A DNA stretch of 64,000 nucleotides from Acidobacteriota bacterium (GCA_902812465.1 CADDZE010000005.1:19099-83098); one strand, 5' to 3'; shown: positions 36,758 through 46,093, numbered from the stretch's first letter. The notes: generated from the letters alone by a model not told the origin. Made by a program: numbers and translations.

Positions 36758-37510
36758 ATGCCTTCTCCCACCGTCCAAACGTTCCCTGATCTCGAGGATC
36801 TCAGCCGGCGTGCGGCGGAGGCGGTGGCGCAACGGGCGATGCGCAAGGCGGCGCTCGGCGGCACCTTCACCCTGGCGCTTTCCGGCGGCTCGACTCCGAA
36901 GCGCTTGTGCGAATTGCTGGCAAGCCCGGAATTCTCGGCTAAGGTTCCGTGGGACGGGGTGGAAATTTTCCAGGTCGACGAGCGCTGTGTGCCGCCGGAC
37001 CATCCCGAAAGCAACTACCGCATGATTCGCCAGGCGCTGCTCGAACGGGTTCCCACCGCGCAGCAACACTTCCACCGTATGCCAGCCGAAAGGGCGGACC
37101 TCGATGAGGCGGCTCGGGAGTATGCGCGGGAGATCGCGGAGCACGTCGAAGTCACCTCGGACTGGCCGCGCTTTGACCTGATCCTGCTCGGCATGGGAAC
37201 CGATGGGCACACGGCCTCCCTCTTTCCTGGATCGCCCGCCTTGGCGGAACAGCGGCTGTGGGTGCGCCCGAATTACGTCGACAAGCTCAAGGCCCATCGT
37301 CTTACCCTCACCCTGCCGGTGCTTAACGCGGCGGCCGAAGTCATCTTTCTGGTAACGGGCGAGGACAAGGCGGGGACCCTGCAGCAGGTGCTGGAAGGCC
37401 CGCCGGGGAGGTTCCCGGCCCAGGACGTCAGGCCAAGGGATGGCCAGTTATGGTGGTACGTGGACCAAGCGGCAGCGAGCCGCCTCAGCCCCGCCACGCT
37501 CGACGCGTAG
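36758..37510 (+). CDS. pgl: 6-phosphogluconolactonase
   Basis: 250 residues of the DevB/glucosamine-6-phosphate isomerase-like family. It hydrolyses 6-phosphogluconolactone. Motifs: FTLALSGGSTPKRLCELLA, IFQVDERCVPPDHPESNYRM and ILLGMGTDGHTASLFPGSPAL. Only 12 bases separate it from zwf, so it directly follows the enzyme that makes its substrate. Length and motif order are normal. Confidence 0.94.
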   Translation: MPSPTVQTFPDLEDLSRRAAEAVAQRAMRKAALGGTFTLALSGGSTPKRLCELLASPEFSAKVPWDGVEIFQVDERCVPPDHPESNYRMIRQALLERVPTAQQHFHRMPAERADLDEAAREYAREIAEHVEVTSDWPRFDLILLGMGTDGHTASLFPGSPALAEQRLWVRPNYVDKLKAHRLTLTLPVLNAAAEVIFLVTGEDKAGTLQQVLEGPPGRFPAQDVRPRDGQLWWYVDQAAASRLSPATLDA

Positions 37511-37680
37511 GGGAGCTTGCGAACTGCCAGGAGTTGCTGCGGAAGACGCCACCGGGCGCACGAGCAGCGTTGCGGGGCCTGTCACCGGGCCTATGCATCC
37601 CGGTCGACCGGCGACTCTAAGCCCGCTCGACGGCCGCGCCCGTCTCTGGCTCGCACCCCAACCGGAGTGAGGTCCGACCC

Positions 37681-38358
37681 TTGATCAAGATTGCCCCTTC
37701 GATTCTCTCCGCCGATTTCATGCACCTCGGCGGGCAAGTCAAGGCGGTCGAGGTACCCGGCGTCGACCGCATCCAGATCGATGTGATGGATGGAAGATTC
37801 GTGCCCAATATTACCTTCGGCCCAGCGGTGGTGCGAGCTCTGCGTCCGCTTACGGCGCTTGCGCTCGAAGTCCATTTAATGGTGGAGCCGCCCGAGGAAT
37901 TTATTGATCGGTTTGTCGAGGCCGGCGCTGACACCCTCATCGTGCATCAGGAATCGACGCCCCACTTGCACCGCGCCCTGCAGCACATTCACTCGCTGGG
38001 AAAGAAGGCAGGTGTGGCCATTAATCCTTCCACGCCGGTGAGTCAGCTCGGCGAGGTCCTGGACATGCTGCAACTCATTCTGGTCATGACCGTGAATCCT
38101 GGATTTGGCGGACAAGAGTTCATCCCCCGGACACTCAACAAGCTGGAAGCGGTACGGGAGGAGTTGATACGCCGGCGCCTGGAGATCGACGTGGAAGTGG
38201 ACGGCGGCATCACGCCGGCCACCGCGCCGCGCGTGGTCGCCGCCGGCGCCAATGTCCTCGTGGCCGGCTCCTCGGTGTTCGATGTCGGCGTGAGTCCGGG
38301 TGAAGCGGTTCGCAGGCTGCTCGAGGCAGCCCTGTCCGCGGCGCCTCCTAGGGGCTGA
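37681..38358 (+). CDS. rpe: Ribulose-phosphate 3-epimerase
   Basis: 225 residues, TIM barrel. It interconverts ribulose 5-phosphate and xylulose 5-phosphate. Motifs: IAPSILSADFMHLGGQV, IQIDVMDGRFVPNITFGP, LEVHLMVEPPEEFID, MTVNPGFGGQEFIP and VDGGITPATAPRVVAAGAN. The metal ligands (His and Asp in these motifs) are present. The start is TTG at 37681, after GGAGTGAGG. It is the last gene of the operon; two tandem hairpins follow its stop. Confidence 0.95.
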   Translation: MIKIAPSILSADFMHLGGQVKAVEVPGVDRIQIDVMDGRFVPNITFGPAVVRALRPLTALALEVHLMVEPPEEFIDRFVEAGADTLIVHQESTPHLHRALQHIHSLGKKAGVAINPSTPVSQLGEVLDMLQLILVMTVNPGFGGQEFIPRTLNKLEAVREELIRRRLEIDVEVDGGITPATAPRVVAAGANVLVAGSSVFDVGVSPGEAVRRLLEAALSAAPPRG

Positions 38359-38421
38359 GGCGCATCCCGGCTGGCACAGCTCGGCTGGATATCAGCGGGA
38401 AAAGCCAACCACAAGGAAGGG

Positions 38422-38492
38422 CCAACCCCGGCCGCGATTGCTCACGACCGGGGTTGGGGCTGAGTCGCTCGGAGGGGGTTGAACGACTCAGC
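38422..38492. terminator. Two tandem perfect hairpins between rpe and the Dps-like gene
   Basis: Hairpin one has arms CCAACCCCGG (38422-38431) and CCGGGGTTGG (38448-38457). Hairpin two has arms GCTGAGTCG (38459-38467) and CGACTCAGC (38484-38492), starting one base later. They lie between convergent genes and most likely form a bidirectional terminator. Neither is followed by a T-run, so this is not a classic intrinsic terminator. Confidence 0.55.
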
Positions 38493-38504
38493 AGGGGGGA
38501 GAAC

Positions 38505-39071
38505 TCAATGCGGCAAGAACTTCTGTAAGTAAGGCGAGTTCCGCTCCGAGCCCACTCCCGAACGCCGGTAGTGCCCTGAGGGACCCTCGCCGAGAAATTC
38601 CGAAAACCAGGCTTCGTGCTCGACCTCCTCGTGCAGGATAGCTAGAGCCAGATCATATGTACGATGATCCTTGCCCGCCGTATAGTTGCATATGGCGGAG
38701 TAACCGCCGATGGCACAACGCTCCGCCGCTACCAGAACCTGCAGCATCGCATTGATATCGCGCGGATTCTCTGGCAGCCGGGCCGGAGGGCAGGCCGAAA
38801 TGTCATGAAAAGCGTTCATATTATCGGGCAGCTTACCACCGAGCTCGTAAATACGCGGAACCAGCGCCTCAAAATGGTTGCGATCCTCGATCCGCGCGTC
38901 TTCCGTAATCTCTTTCAACCCTTCGCCGTCCAGGCCGATCAGGTTCACTCTCAGAATGGTATAGTAATAGTAAGTGGTCAACTCGGCCGAAGCATTGCGC
39001 AACAACATATCCAGCAGCTTGTCGACGTCAATGCCAGCCTTTTGAATGACTTCTCGGGCAACGCGACCCAT
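38505..39071 (-). CDS. Dps-like ferritin (DPSL/thioferritin type)
   Basis: 188 residues, four-helix ferritin-like protein. The iron ligands are suggested by Glu30 (NASAELTTYYYY), EDRNHF, AAERC and HEEVEHEAW. Cysteines 94, 119 and 128 (ISACPP, AERCAIGGYSAIC) fit the DPSL subclass, in which a cysteine pair sits beside the di-iron site and the cage detoxifies peroxide. AAGGAGG precedes the ATG at 39071; the longer upstream frame (to 39185) would run through the operator region. It is divergent from an OxyR-type regulator with 148 bases between the starts, so peroxide induction is expected. Confidence 0.85.
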   Translation of the reverse strand: MGRVAREVIQKAGIDVDKLLDMLLRNASAELTTYYYYTILRVNLIGLDGEGLKEITEDARIEDRNHFEALVPRIYELGGKLPDNMNAFHDISACPPARLPENPRDINAMLQVLVAAERCAIGGYSAICNYTAGKDHRTYDLALAILHEEVEHEAWFSEFLGEGPSGHYRRSGVGSERNSPYLQKFLPH

Positions 39072-39184
39072 CTCATCCTCCTTTGTAACAAAGATTTCAT
39101 CGCTTGTCGAGTCCGAATAATTTCTGATGAAAAAAATTCGGGCTCGCAGCGAGCAAGTGTCTCTTGCGCGCTCTGATAGGTCCA

Positions 39185-39221
39185 ATATATAGTTCCTATT
39201 CGACCCATAGGTATCAACGAT
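39185..39221 (+). promoter_or_regulatory. Predicted OxyR operator overlapping the oxyR start
   Basis: Four quarter-sites with exact 7-base spacing are present: ATAT (39185), CTAT (39196), ATAG (39207) and CGAT (39218). Against the OxyR pattern ATAG-N7-CTAT-N7-ATAG-N7-CTAT, the inner two match fully and the outer two at three of four bases. The site reaches the oxyR start codon, as expected for autorepression, and lies upstream of the divergent Dps-like gene. Confidence 0.6.
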
Positions 39222-40149
39222 GGAAATCCACCAGCTTCGCTATTTTCTGGCCGTGGCGCGGCTGCGTTCCTTCACACGAGCCGCTGAGCGGGAGCACGTG
39301 GCCCAGCCTTCCCTCAGCCAGCAGATTCGCAAGCTCGAGGACGAATTGGGAGCGCGGCTGTTTAACCGGCTGGGAAGAAAGGTCACCCTCACCCCCTTCG
39401 GTGAGCGGTTCGAACAGCATGCATGCCGCGCCCTGGCGGAGTTAGAGGGGGCCAAGCAGGAGCTGGCAGCGCTCACCGGATTGCGGACCGGAAATGTGTC
39501 GGTGGGTGTCATTCCTTCGGTGGCGCCGTACGTTCTGCCCGGTGTTTTGACGGCCTTCGCCAGCCGGCACCCGGCCGTTAAGGTGAACGTCCGGGAGGAC
39601 CTCACGAACTCGCTGGTGGCTCAGCTCGAGGAGGGAACGCTGGATTTGGCCATCCTCAGCCTTCCCGTCCGCCGCGCCGACCTGTTGAGCGAAACCTTGA
39701 TCGAGGATCCCTTGCTGCTGGCCGTGCCCGCCACCCACCGCCTGGCGCGGCTCGGCGTCAAGCGCGTCTCTTTTGGCGACGTGGCTGCCGAGCCTTTTCT
39801 TCTGCTCAAAGACGGCCACTGCTTTCGCGATGATGTGCTGGGCCTTTGCCGCCGGGCCCGGCTCAAACCCAACGTGGTCTTCGAAGGAGGCCAGCTGGAT
39901 ACGCTGGTCGCCATGGTGGTGGCTGAGACGGGCGTGACCCTGCTGCCACAAATGGCCCGTCAGCACTACCGCGATGCTAACCTGAAACTCTTAGAATTCT
40001 ATCCTCCGCCTCCCGCGCGCCAGGTGGGTGTAGTGCGACTGCGCGGGAGGTTTGTTACGCCAGCCGCTGCCGCATTCCTGGAGACGATGCGGAGTGTGAT
40101 CACCGGACACGATGGAGGAGCAGAAAGGATTTCGAGCTGGGACGCCTAG
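39220..40149 (+). CDS. oxyR: OxyR-type peroxide-sensing LysR regulator
   Basis: 309 residues. The N-terminal winged helix-turn-helix is LysR-like (LRYFLAVARLRSFTRAAERE, QPSLSQQIRKLEDELGARLF). The effector domain carries LLKDGHCFRDDVLGLC, with Cys201 and Cys210 at exactly the spacing of the redox pair Cys199/Cys208 of E. coli OxyR. It should form a disulfide with hydrogen peroxide and activate defence genes. The divergent neighbour is a Dps-like peroxide-detoxifying ferritin, the classic target type. A candidate operator lies between them. Confidence 0.9.
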   Translation: MEIHQLRYFLAVARLRSFTRAAEREHVAQPSLSQQIRKLEDELGARLFNRLGRKVTLTPFGERFEQHACRALAELEGAKQELAALTGLRTGNVSVGVIPSVAPYVLPGVLTAFASRHPAVKVNVREDLTNSLVAQLEEGTLDLAILSLPVRRADLLSETLIEDPLLLAVPATHRLARLGVKRVSFGDVAAEPFLLLKDGHCFRDDVLGLCRRARLKPNVVFEGGQLDTLVAMVVAETGVTLLPQMARQHYRDANLKLLEFYPPPPARQVGVVRLRGRFVTPAAAAFLETMRSVITGHDGGAERISSWDA

Positions 40150-40305
40150 GATCGGCGGTAAGCATGGCCGCTGGCTGGGTTCAATCCCTCGGTTCGGCAG
40201 GGGCGCACCCGCCTGCAGGGAATGATTCTGCCGCGAAGGTCAGCGGGCTGGATTCCCGGGTAGGACCGTGCGTGCCGCAAGCCAGCCGTAGCCGGAGCAC
40301 TTGTT

Positions 40306-41223
40306 TTGACCACCACTCACTCCATCTTGATCACGGGCGGCCGCGGCTTTATTGGCACCCACGTCATCGATGAGCTGCGCGCGCGCGGATACGCTAAGAT
40401 AACTGTTCTTGACGCGCACCCGCATGAAATCCCTCGCGACCAGAGCCAGGGGCAGTTGGAGCAGTGGCAATTGGACATCAATGATCCGAAGCTGGATAGA
40501 GCTTTTGCGGCAGGAAGATTCACGGCGGTCATTCATCTCGCAGCTCTTCACCACATCCCTTACTGCAACCGGCATCCTTGCGAAACCTGGCGTGTCAACG
40601 TGGGCGGCACGCAAGCCGTGCTCGGCGCCTGCGTCCGTTACAAGGTGCCGCACGTGTTCGTGGCATCCAGCGCAGTCGTTTATCGCAGCTCCAGCCAGCC
40701 GCATCGCGAGAGCGACAGTCTCGAGGCGCGGGACATTTACAGCCTGACGAAACTCGTCAACGAGCATCAGGCTCGGGACTGCGCATCCGCGGGCGTGAGA
40801 CGGTTGGTGGTTGGCCGTATCTTCAACGCCGTGGGGCGTCACGATAGGAATCCTCACTTGGTTCCGGAACTGGTTCGGCGCTTGCGCCAATCCGATTGCA
40901 TCGAAGTGGGGGATGCCGACTCGCGGCGCGACTACGTTGACGCCCGGGACATCGCGCGGGCCATTGTGCAGTTGACCTTCAGCGGTCCGCCCGGGCTGCA
41001 CACGTTTAACATTGGGACCGGAAGAGCGTACAGCGTCAGAGAAGTGGCTGAGACGCTGGCGCGCCTGGCAGGTAGGCAGGTTAAACTGGTTGCTTCGGAG
41101 CGCCTGCGACGGCCTACCGATCGGCCCGCCCTGGTAGCAGATCGGGAGAGGGTGCGGCGCGAGTGCGGGTGGGAGCCAGTGTACAGCCTGGAGGACTCCT
41201 TAAGGGCAGCCCTTGAGGATTAG
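40306..41223 (+). CDS. NAD-dependent nucleotide-sugar epimerase/dehydratase
   Basis: 305 residues, extended SDR family. The Rossmann motif is ITGGRGFIGTHVIDEL, the catalytic region is VASSAVVYRSSS, and the active-site Tyr/Lys is in RDIYSLTKLVNEHQ. The binding loops VVGRIFNAVGRHDRNPHLV and VGDADSRRDYVDARDIA are typical of UDP-sugar enzymes. It starts with TTG at 40306 after GGAG. It opens the polysaccharide cluster. Possible activities include UDP-glucose 4-epimerase or GDP-mannose dehydratase-like; none is certain. Confidence 0.82.
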   Translation: MTTTHSILITGGRGFIGTHVIDELRARGYAKITVLDAHPHEIPRDQSQGQLEQWQLDINDPKLDRAFAAGRFTAVIHLAALHHIPYCNRHPCETWRVNVGGTQAVLGACVRYKVPHVFVASSAVVYRSSSQPHRESDSLEARDIYSLTKLVNEHQARDCASAGVRRLVVGRIFNAVGRHDRNPHLVPELVRRLRQSDCIEVGDADSRRDYVDARDIARAIVQLTFSGPPGLHTFNIGTGRAYSVREVAETLARLAGRQVKLVASERLRRPTDRPALVADRERVRRECGWEPVYSLEDSLRAALED

Positions 41224-41345
41224 CGCCCCATGCGGCTGCGGGCTTCACCACGGCCAGCGGCGAGGGAACCAGCGCTGCAAGGTCGAGGCTGAAGCGGTGG
41301 CAAGGCAGGATCGTCACTCGGCGCCAGTTGGAGATAAGGAGGCGG

Positions 41346-41984
41346 ATGAATTTCTTCCATCGTTACCTCAGGGAACTGCAGGAAATCCAGGCGCGGCTGC
41401 CGCTGGACCGCGTCGAAGAGATTTGTGGTGTGATCCACCGCGCGTATCAGAATGATCGGACGGTTTTTCTTTTTGGCAACGGCGGCAGCGCGGCCCTTGC
41501 TTCTCACCTGGCGTGCGATCTGGGAAAAGGGGTTCACTGGCCGGCGAAGTGTGGGGCTGACGGAGGGCCTGTGAAGCCTCTCAAGGTGCTCTCGGTTACG
41601 GACAATGTTCCTATGATCACGGCGTGGGCTAACGACGCCACCTACGACGAGATCTTTGCGCGCCAGATCGAAAACTTCATTCAGCCCGGCGACGTGGCCT
41701 TTGCCATCAGCGGCAGCGGTAATTCGCCGAACGTGCTGAAGGCCCTGGCCCTGGCACGAGAAAAGGGGGCCGTCACCGTCGGCTTGACCGGGTTTCAGGG
41801 AGGCAAGATGCTCGCCCTCCTGGACCACGGCATCGTCGTCCCCAGCAACAGCATGCAGCAGATTGAAGATATGCATCTCGTCCTGGCGCACATGATTTTC
41901 CTGAGCGTCTGTCAGCGCATCGCGGCTGCCACAGACGCGGGGGTGGGTGAAGAGCGAAGCCGAGTATTCCAACGCGTTCCTTAA
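41346..41984 (+). CDS. SIS-domain sugar isomerase (GmhA-like)
   Basis: 212 residues. The SIS fold is shown by VFLFGNGGSAALASHLACDLGK and FAISGSGNSPNVLKAL, with ATYDEIFARQIENF and the C-terminal MQQIEDMHLVLAHMI. These match phosphoheptose isomerase, which makes the heptose precursor for surface polysaccharide. AAGGAGG directly precedes the ATG at 41346. It sits among glycosyltransferase genes, four bases before a GT4 gene. No hldE-type gene is seen in the window. Confidence 0.85.
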   Translation: MNFFHRYLRELQEIQARLPLDRVEEICGVIHRAYQNDRTVFLFGNGGSAALASHLACDLGKGVHWPAKCGADGGPVKPLKVLSVTDNVPMITAWANDATYDEIFARQIENFIQPGDVAFAISGSGNSPNVLKALALAREKGAVTVGLTGFQGGKMLALLDHGIVVPSNSMQQIEDMHLVLAHMIFLSVCQRIAAATDAGVGEERSRVFQRVP

Positions 41985-41987
41985 GCC

Positions 41988-43100
41988 ATGGGTTCACAAC
42001 CGCTTGTCACCCTGGATGCCCGCATGCTGGGTTCCTCGGGTATCGGGACCTACTTGTTCGGCCTCCTCGAGATGTATGCGCGGCTGGAGCATGGGCTCCG
42101 CTTTCGCGTGCTTTGCCGCGAGCCGGGTCGGGTAGGATTGCCATCCTCGGACCGGTTCGATTTGGTCCGAGCCACAGCACCCATCTACAGTCTTCGCGAA
42201 CATTGGGAAATTTACCATCTGGCGCAAGGGAGCCAGCTCCTTCACTGCCCACACTACAACGCCCCTTGCTTCTGGCGGGGACGGCTTGTCGTCACCATCC
42301 ACGACCTGACGCATTTGACCTGGCGAAACTTGTTTTCTAATCCCTTGGCCTATCCCTATGCACGCTGGATGCTTGCCTCTGTGACGGCCCGGGCAACCAG
42401 GATCATCACCGGTTCGGCGTTCTCGAAGCTCGCGATCCAGACGGCCTTTGCCGTTCCGGACGGCAGAATTCGAGTCGTACCATACGGGTTGCGCTCGGAC
42501 CTCTATCCGGCATCGCCCAAGGATTCCCCCAACCGTCTACCACCGGGTGTCACAAAGCCCTACGTGCTGTTCGTCGGTCGGCTAAAGGCCCACAAGAATG
42601 TGCAGGGGTTGATTCGGGCCTTCGCTCTCCTTTCGCCAGTCAGACGGCAGTCATGGCAACTGGTGATTGCGGGTCCGAAAGACAACTATGGTGGGCAGCT
42701 TCAGCGGCTGACCCGAGAGCTCGGGCTGGCGCACCGCGTTCTATTCTGCGGTGAGGTAAGTGCGGCGGACCTGCGATCGCTGTACGCCGAGGCTGAGCTC
42801 TTTGTGCTACCCTCGTTCAACGAGGGATTCGGGCTCCCCGCCCTGGAGGCGATGGCGCACGGAGTTCCGGTAATCGCGGCGAACAACTCCTCACTGCCGG
42901 AGGTCGTCGGTCCGGCAGGGCTGCTCGTCGACCCTCATGATGTCCAAGCGCTCTCTGCCGCTCTGGAGCAATTAATCGCTGACGAGAGCCTGCGGCATAG
43001 GTTGGGTGAGCTAGGACGCGAAAGGGCCCAAGCGTTTTCGCTGGAGGCATTCGCGCGGCGGCACTTAGACGTCTATCGCGAGGCATTAAAGTCATCGTAG
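41988..43100 (+). CDS. GT4 family glycosyltransferase
   Basis: 370 residues. The C-terminal donor domain has [19 protein letters not shown] and the GT4 signature [21 protein letters not shown], with the nucleotide-binding Glu residues. The N-terminal acceptor half begins [20 protein letters not shown]. It would transfer a sugar from a nucleotide or GDP donor during polysaccharide assembly. It starts three bases after the isomerase stop. Sugar specificity cannot be read. Confidence 0.88.
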   Translation: MGSQPLVTLDARMLGSSGIGTYLFGLLEMYARLEHGLRFRVLCREPGRVGLPSSDRFDLVRATAPIYSLREHWEIYHLAQGSQLLHCPHYNAPCFWRGRLVVTIHDLTHLTWRNLFSNPLAYPYARWMLASVTARATRIITGSAFSKLAIQTAFAVPDGRIRVVPYGLRSDLYPASPKDSPNRLPPGVTKPYVLFVGRLKAHKNVQGLIRAFALLSPVRRQSWQLVIAGPKDNYGGQLQRLTRELGLAHRVLFCGEVSAADLRSLYAEAELFVLPSFNEGFGLPALEAMAHGVPVIAANNSSLPEVVGPAGLLVDPHDVQALSAALEQLIADESLRHRLGELGRERAQAFSLEAFARRHLDVYREALKSS

Positions 43101-43149
43101 CTGATGGCAGCGAAATCCGGAGGTGGGCATTGAGGGCGAAGTGGCGCGA

Positions 43150-43934
43150 ATCTAAACCCTCGGTTAAGGCTGGCGGACCGATACCTCGGCATTCCGCTGT
43201 TCGCTCATAGCGATTGGGGATACGGTTCTCTTGAGCGGTCTCATCGCCGACATGAAGAAACGATTCCCGGGAGCACGGATTATCCTTTGCGCAATCGACG
43301 CCAACTTCGAGGTCGCTCGCTTGGTTGAGAGCTTGGACGAAGTTGTCCGGCTGCCGGCGTCACCCCTACCCCGAGGCGCTCAGCCTCGCATTGCCCTGGT
43401 GCCGGGGGTTCGCGCAATATCCTCCGGGATGACCCGCTGCGCCGATGGCCGCTCGCTCATTACCGGGAGCGGGCGTCTGCGCTGCTGGACCAGGGATGGG
43501 AAGTCGTCCTGGCCGGTGGTCCTCAGGATCTCTGGACCCTGAAGGGTTTTGAAGGTCTGGCGGTGAAAAATCTGATTGGCCAGTTGAGCCTTGTGGAGTC
43601 CATCGCGCTCTTCAACAGTTGCGATCTTTTGATTTTCCATGACACCTGCCCGTTTCACCTAGCCCTGCTGACCTCGGCGTCTGTGCTGGGCCTCTTCGGC
43701 CCGACTGATCCGCGTTCTCGTTTGCCGGACTTGCCCCGGGTGCGGGTCATCTGGGGGGGCGAGCATTTAGCGTGCAGGCCCTGCTACGACGGAAAGAATT
43801 ACGCCCCGTGCCCCGACAATCGTTGCCTGAAGGAGGTCTCGCCAGCCCAGGTTTTGGACGTGGCTGGAGAAATGGTTAGTGCGGCAAGGGCATCGCCAAA
43901 TGGCGTAGTTCAGTTCAGTCAGACCAGCGGCTAA
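43150..43934 (+). pseudogene. GT9 (heptosyltransferase family) gene with frameshifts
   Basis: The N-terminal part reads LIAIGDTVLLSGLIADMKKR and then FPGARIILCAIDANFEVARL in one frame, up to IALVPG near 43405. The C-terminal half is one frame over: RNILRDDPLRRWPLAHYRER, then NLIGQLSLVESIALFNSCDL, FHLALLTSASVLGLFGPTDP and the end at 43934. Adding one G to the GGGGG at 43403-43407 restores a continuous PGGSRNILRDD reading. A start-like LRLADRYLGIPLF near 43175 lies in a third frame, so the beginning also looks damaged. A homopolymer sequencing error could explain the middle lesion only. Confidence 0.65.
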
Positions 43935-44026
43935 GCGGAACCGTGCCCCTCGTCCGGAAAGAACGTGAGGGTGCGCGGCTGCCGCGGGCTAGTCCCCTAG
44001 CCCAACCCTCTTGCAAGGAAGCTGCG

Positions 44027-45304
44027 ATGCAAGAAAGCAATTCGCCGGCCGAAGTTCGATCTCAAGAACCAACCTATTGCCAGAGCAATCTTCGTGTTGC
44101 CATCGTGCATTATTGGTTCACCAATTTCGGCGGCGGCGACCGCGTGGTTGAAGAGCTCGCCGAACTCTTCCCCCAAGCAGATTTGTTCACGCTATTTCTG
44201 GACCCGGACCAACTACCCCCCAAACTCCGCTCGCGGCCCGTCCGCTGTTCATTCTTGCAAAAAGTTCCGGGCATCCTGCGCCACTACCCCAAGCTCCTTC
44301 CCATCTTCCCGGTCATCCTCGAACAGTTTCAGCTAGATGACTACGATCTCATCATCAGCTCCGAATCGGGACCGGCCAAAGGTGTCCTGACGCGTGCCGG
44401 ATCGTACCATATCTGCTACTGCGAAACGCCGATGCGCTATCTCTGGGACATGTATCATCTTTACCGTAAGCCCGGCCAGAGGAATACGCTATCCGCTGTG
44501 TTGCTAGCTTTGGGAGCGCACTATCTCCGGCTGTGGGACCTTGCCACTGCGGCACGCGTGGACTGCTTTGTCGCCAACTCGTTCAACGTCGCGGCGCGCA
44601 TTCAAAAGCACTACCGCCGCGATGCCACAGTCATCTACCCACCCGTTGCGGTTGCTTCGGGCTACATTGCCGATCAGGTTGAAGATTACTACCTGGTGGT
44701 CAGCAGGCTGGTGGACTACAAGCGAGTGGATCTCGCGATCGAAGCGTGTAACCGGCTAAAGCGGCCGCTTCGCGTGGTTGGCGACGGCGTGGAGTACAAG
44801 CGGCTCCGCCGCCTCGCCGGCCCGACGGTGAGCTTCCTAGGATTTCTGCCTGACGAGGAACTGCACCGGCAATACGCACACTGCCGCGCTCTGCTGTTCC
44901 CCGGTGAGGAAGACTTTGGCATAGTTCCCGTTGAGGCCCAGTCCTTCGGCCGCCCGGTGATCGCTTATGGCCGTGGGGGGGCACTGGAAACGATCGACGG
45001 CGTGTTCCCCGGGCAACCGATGGACGGTCGGACGTGGACGGGTATCTTTTTTCCCGAGCAGTCTGTTGAGTCCCTGGTGCACGCCATGCAGAGGTTTGAG
45101 GCAGCCGAGGCCTGTTTTTCGCCGTCCTTCATCCAGTCCCGCACGAAAAGATTCGGTCGTGAGCGCTTCCAGAGAGCGATGCGCGCCCTGATCTCCGAAA
45201 AAGTGGCCGCTTTTCGTGCGCAGCCGAGACTGGCGGCCGGGCCCAACACGGATCGAATGCCCGCAGATCCGCCTCAAGCCGAGCGAACCAAGTCGGCCGT
45301 TTAA
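44027..45304 (+). CDS. GT4 family glycosyltransferase (WbaZ-like)
   Basis: About 425 residues. The N-terminal domain (VAIVHYWFTNFGGGDRVVEE, then SGPAKGVLTRAGSYHICYCE and TPMRYLWDMYHLYRKPGQRN) resembles WbaZ-type mannosyltransferases of O-antigen clusters. The donor domain has YLVVSRLVDYKRVDLAIEAC and the ALLFPGEEDFGIVPVEAQSF signature with Glu pair. The ATG at 44027 has AAGGAA upstream and removes a 28-residue leader unlike the family. The acceptor and sugar are inferred only as surface glycan. Confidence 0.88.
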   Translation: MQESNSPAEVRSQEPTYCQSNLRVAIVHYWFTNFGGGDRVVEELAELFPQADLFTLFLDPDQLPPKLRSRPVRCSFLQKVPGILRHYPKLLPIFPVILEQFQLDDYDLIISSESGPAKGVLTRAGSYHICYCETPMRYLWDMYHLYRKPGQRNTLSAVLLALGAHYLRLWDLATAARVDCFVANSFNVAARIQKHYRRDATVIYPPVAVASGYIADQVEDYYLVVSRLVDYKRVDLAIEACNRLKRPLRVVGDGVEYKRLRRLAGPTVSFLGFLPDEELHRQYAHCRALLFPGEEDFGIVPVEAQSFGRPVIAYGRGGALETIDGVFPGQPMDGRTWTGIFFPEQSVESLVHAMQRFEAAEACFSPSFIQSRTKRFGRERFQRAMRALISEKVAAFRAQPRLAAGPNTDRMPADPPQAERTKSAV

Positions 45305-45337
45305 CGGCCCAGCCGGGCAGAGAGGTGCGAGTCGAGC

Positions 45338-46093
45338 ATGTTCACGTCAACACCGGAGAGTGGAAAGGTCATCAGTGCCGGCAATTCCGACGCGGCCACC
45401 ACCATGCCGAAGGCTTTCCCGGCCGGCGCGCGCGAAGCCTCTGACATGCGGTATGCCCTCGGTGGCCTTGCTGACCCGCATTACCTGCCGCACCATCGCG
45501 CAGCGAAGAGGCTGCTGGATGTCGTGGGTTCAGGTCTCGCTCTTGTCGTTCTCTCGCCCCTTTACTTGGTGATTTCGATCCTAATCAAAGCAACGAGCCG
45601 CGGGCCTGTCTTCTACCGCTGGAAGGTGGTCGGAGAGGGCGGCCGTTATATTACTAGCTACAAGTTTCGCAGCATGATCGAGAACGCGGATCAATTAAAG
45701 CATTTGCTGCAGGAACAGAACGAGATGAAGGGTCCAGTCTTCAAGCTTCGCAACGATCCACGGGTAACGCCCATCGGCCGCTTTCTGCGCAAGTTTAGCC
45801 TTGACGAACTTCCTCAACTCTGGAGTGTCCTGAAGGGCGACCTAAGCCTGGTAGGACCCCGCCCGCCTTTGCAGACCGAATGGGTTCGCTTTACCGACAG
45901 GCAAAAACTCAAGCTCTCTGTGAAGCCGGGGTTGACTTGTCTTTGGCAGATCAGCGGGCGAAACAAGATCCAGGATTTTGACGAATGGGTGAATTTGGAC
46001 CTGGAGTACATCCGGCGTTGGAATTTTTGGCTGGACCTCAAGATTCTCTTTCAAACAGTTCCAGCTATTCTGACCGGGCGAGGTGCCTCCTGA
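45338..46093 (+). CDS. Undecaprenyl-phosphate sugar-1-phosphate transferase
   Basis: 251 residues of the monotopic bacterial sugar transferase family (WcaJ/PglC C-terminal domain). One membrane segment (VVGSGLALVVLSPLYLVISI) is followed by the catalytic core: GPVFYRWKVVGEGGRYITSY, KFRSMIENAD, LRKFSLDELPQLWSVLKGDL and SLVGPRPPLQTEW. It lacks the long N-terminal membrane domain of WcaJ. It would start repeat-unit assembly on the lipid carrier at the inner membrane. It overlaps the next gene's longest frame, but that gene's likely start is downstream. Confidence 0.92.
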   Translation: MFTSTPESGKVISAGNSDAATTMPKAFPAGAREASDMRYALGGLADPHYLPHHRAAKRLLDVVGSGLALVVLSPLYLVISILIKATSRGPVFYRWKVVGEGGRYITSYKFRSMIENADQLKHLLQEQNEMKGPVFKLRNDPRVTPIGRFLRKFSLDELPQLWSVLKGDLSLVGPRPPLQTEWVRFTDRQKLKLSVKPGLTCLWQISGRNKIQDFDEWVNLDLEYIRRWNFWLDLKILFQTVPAILTGRGAS

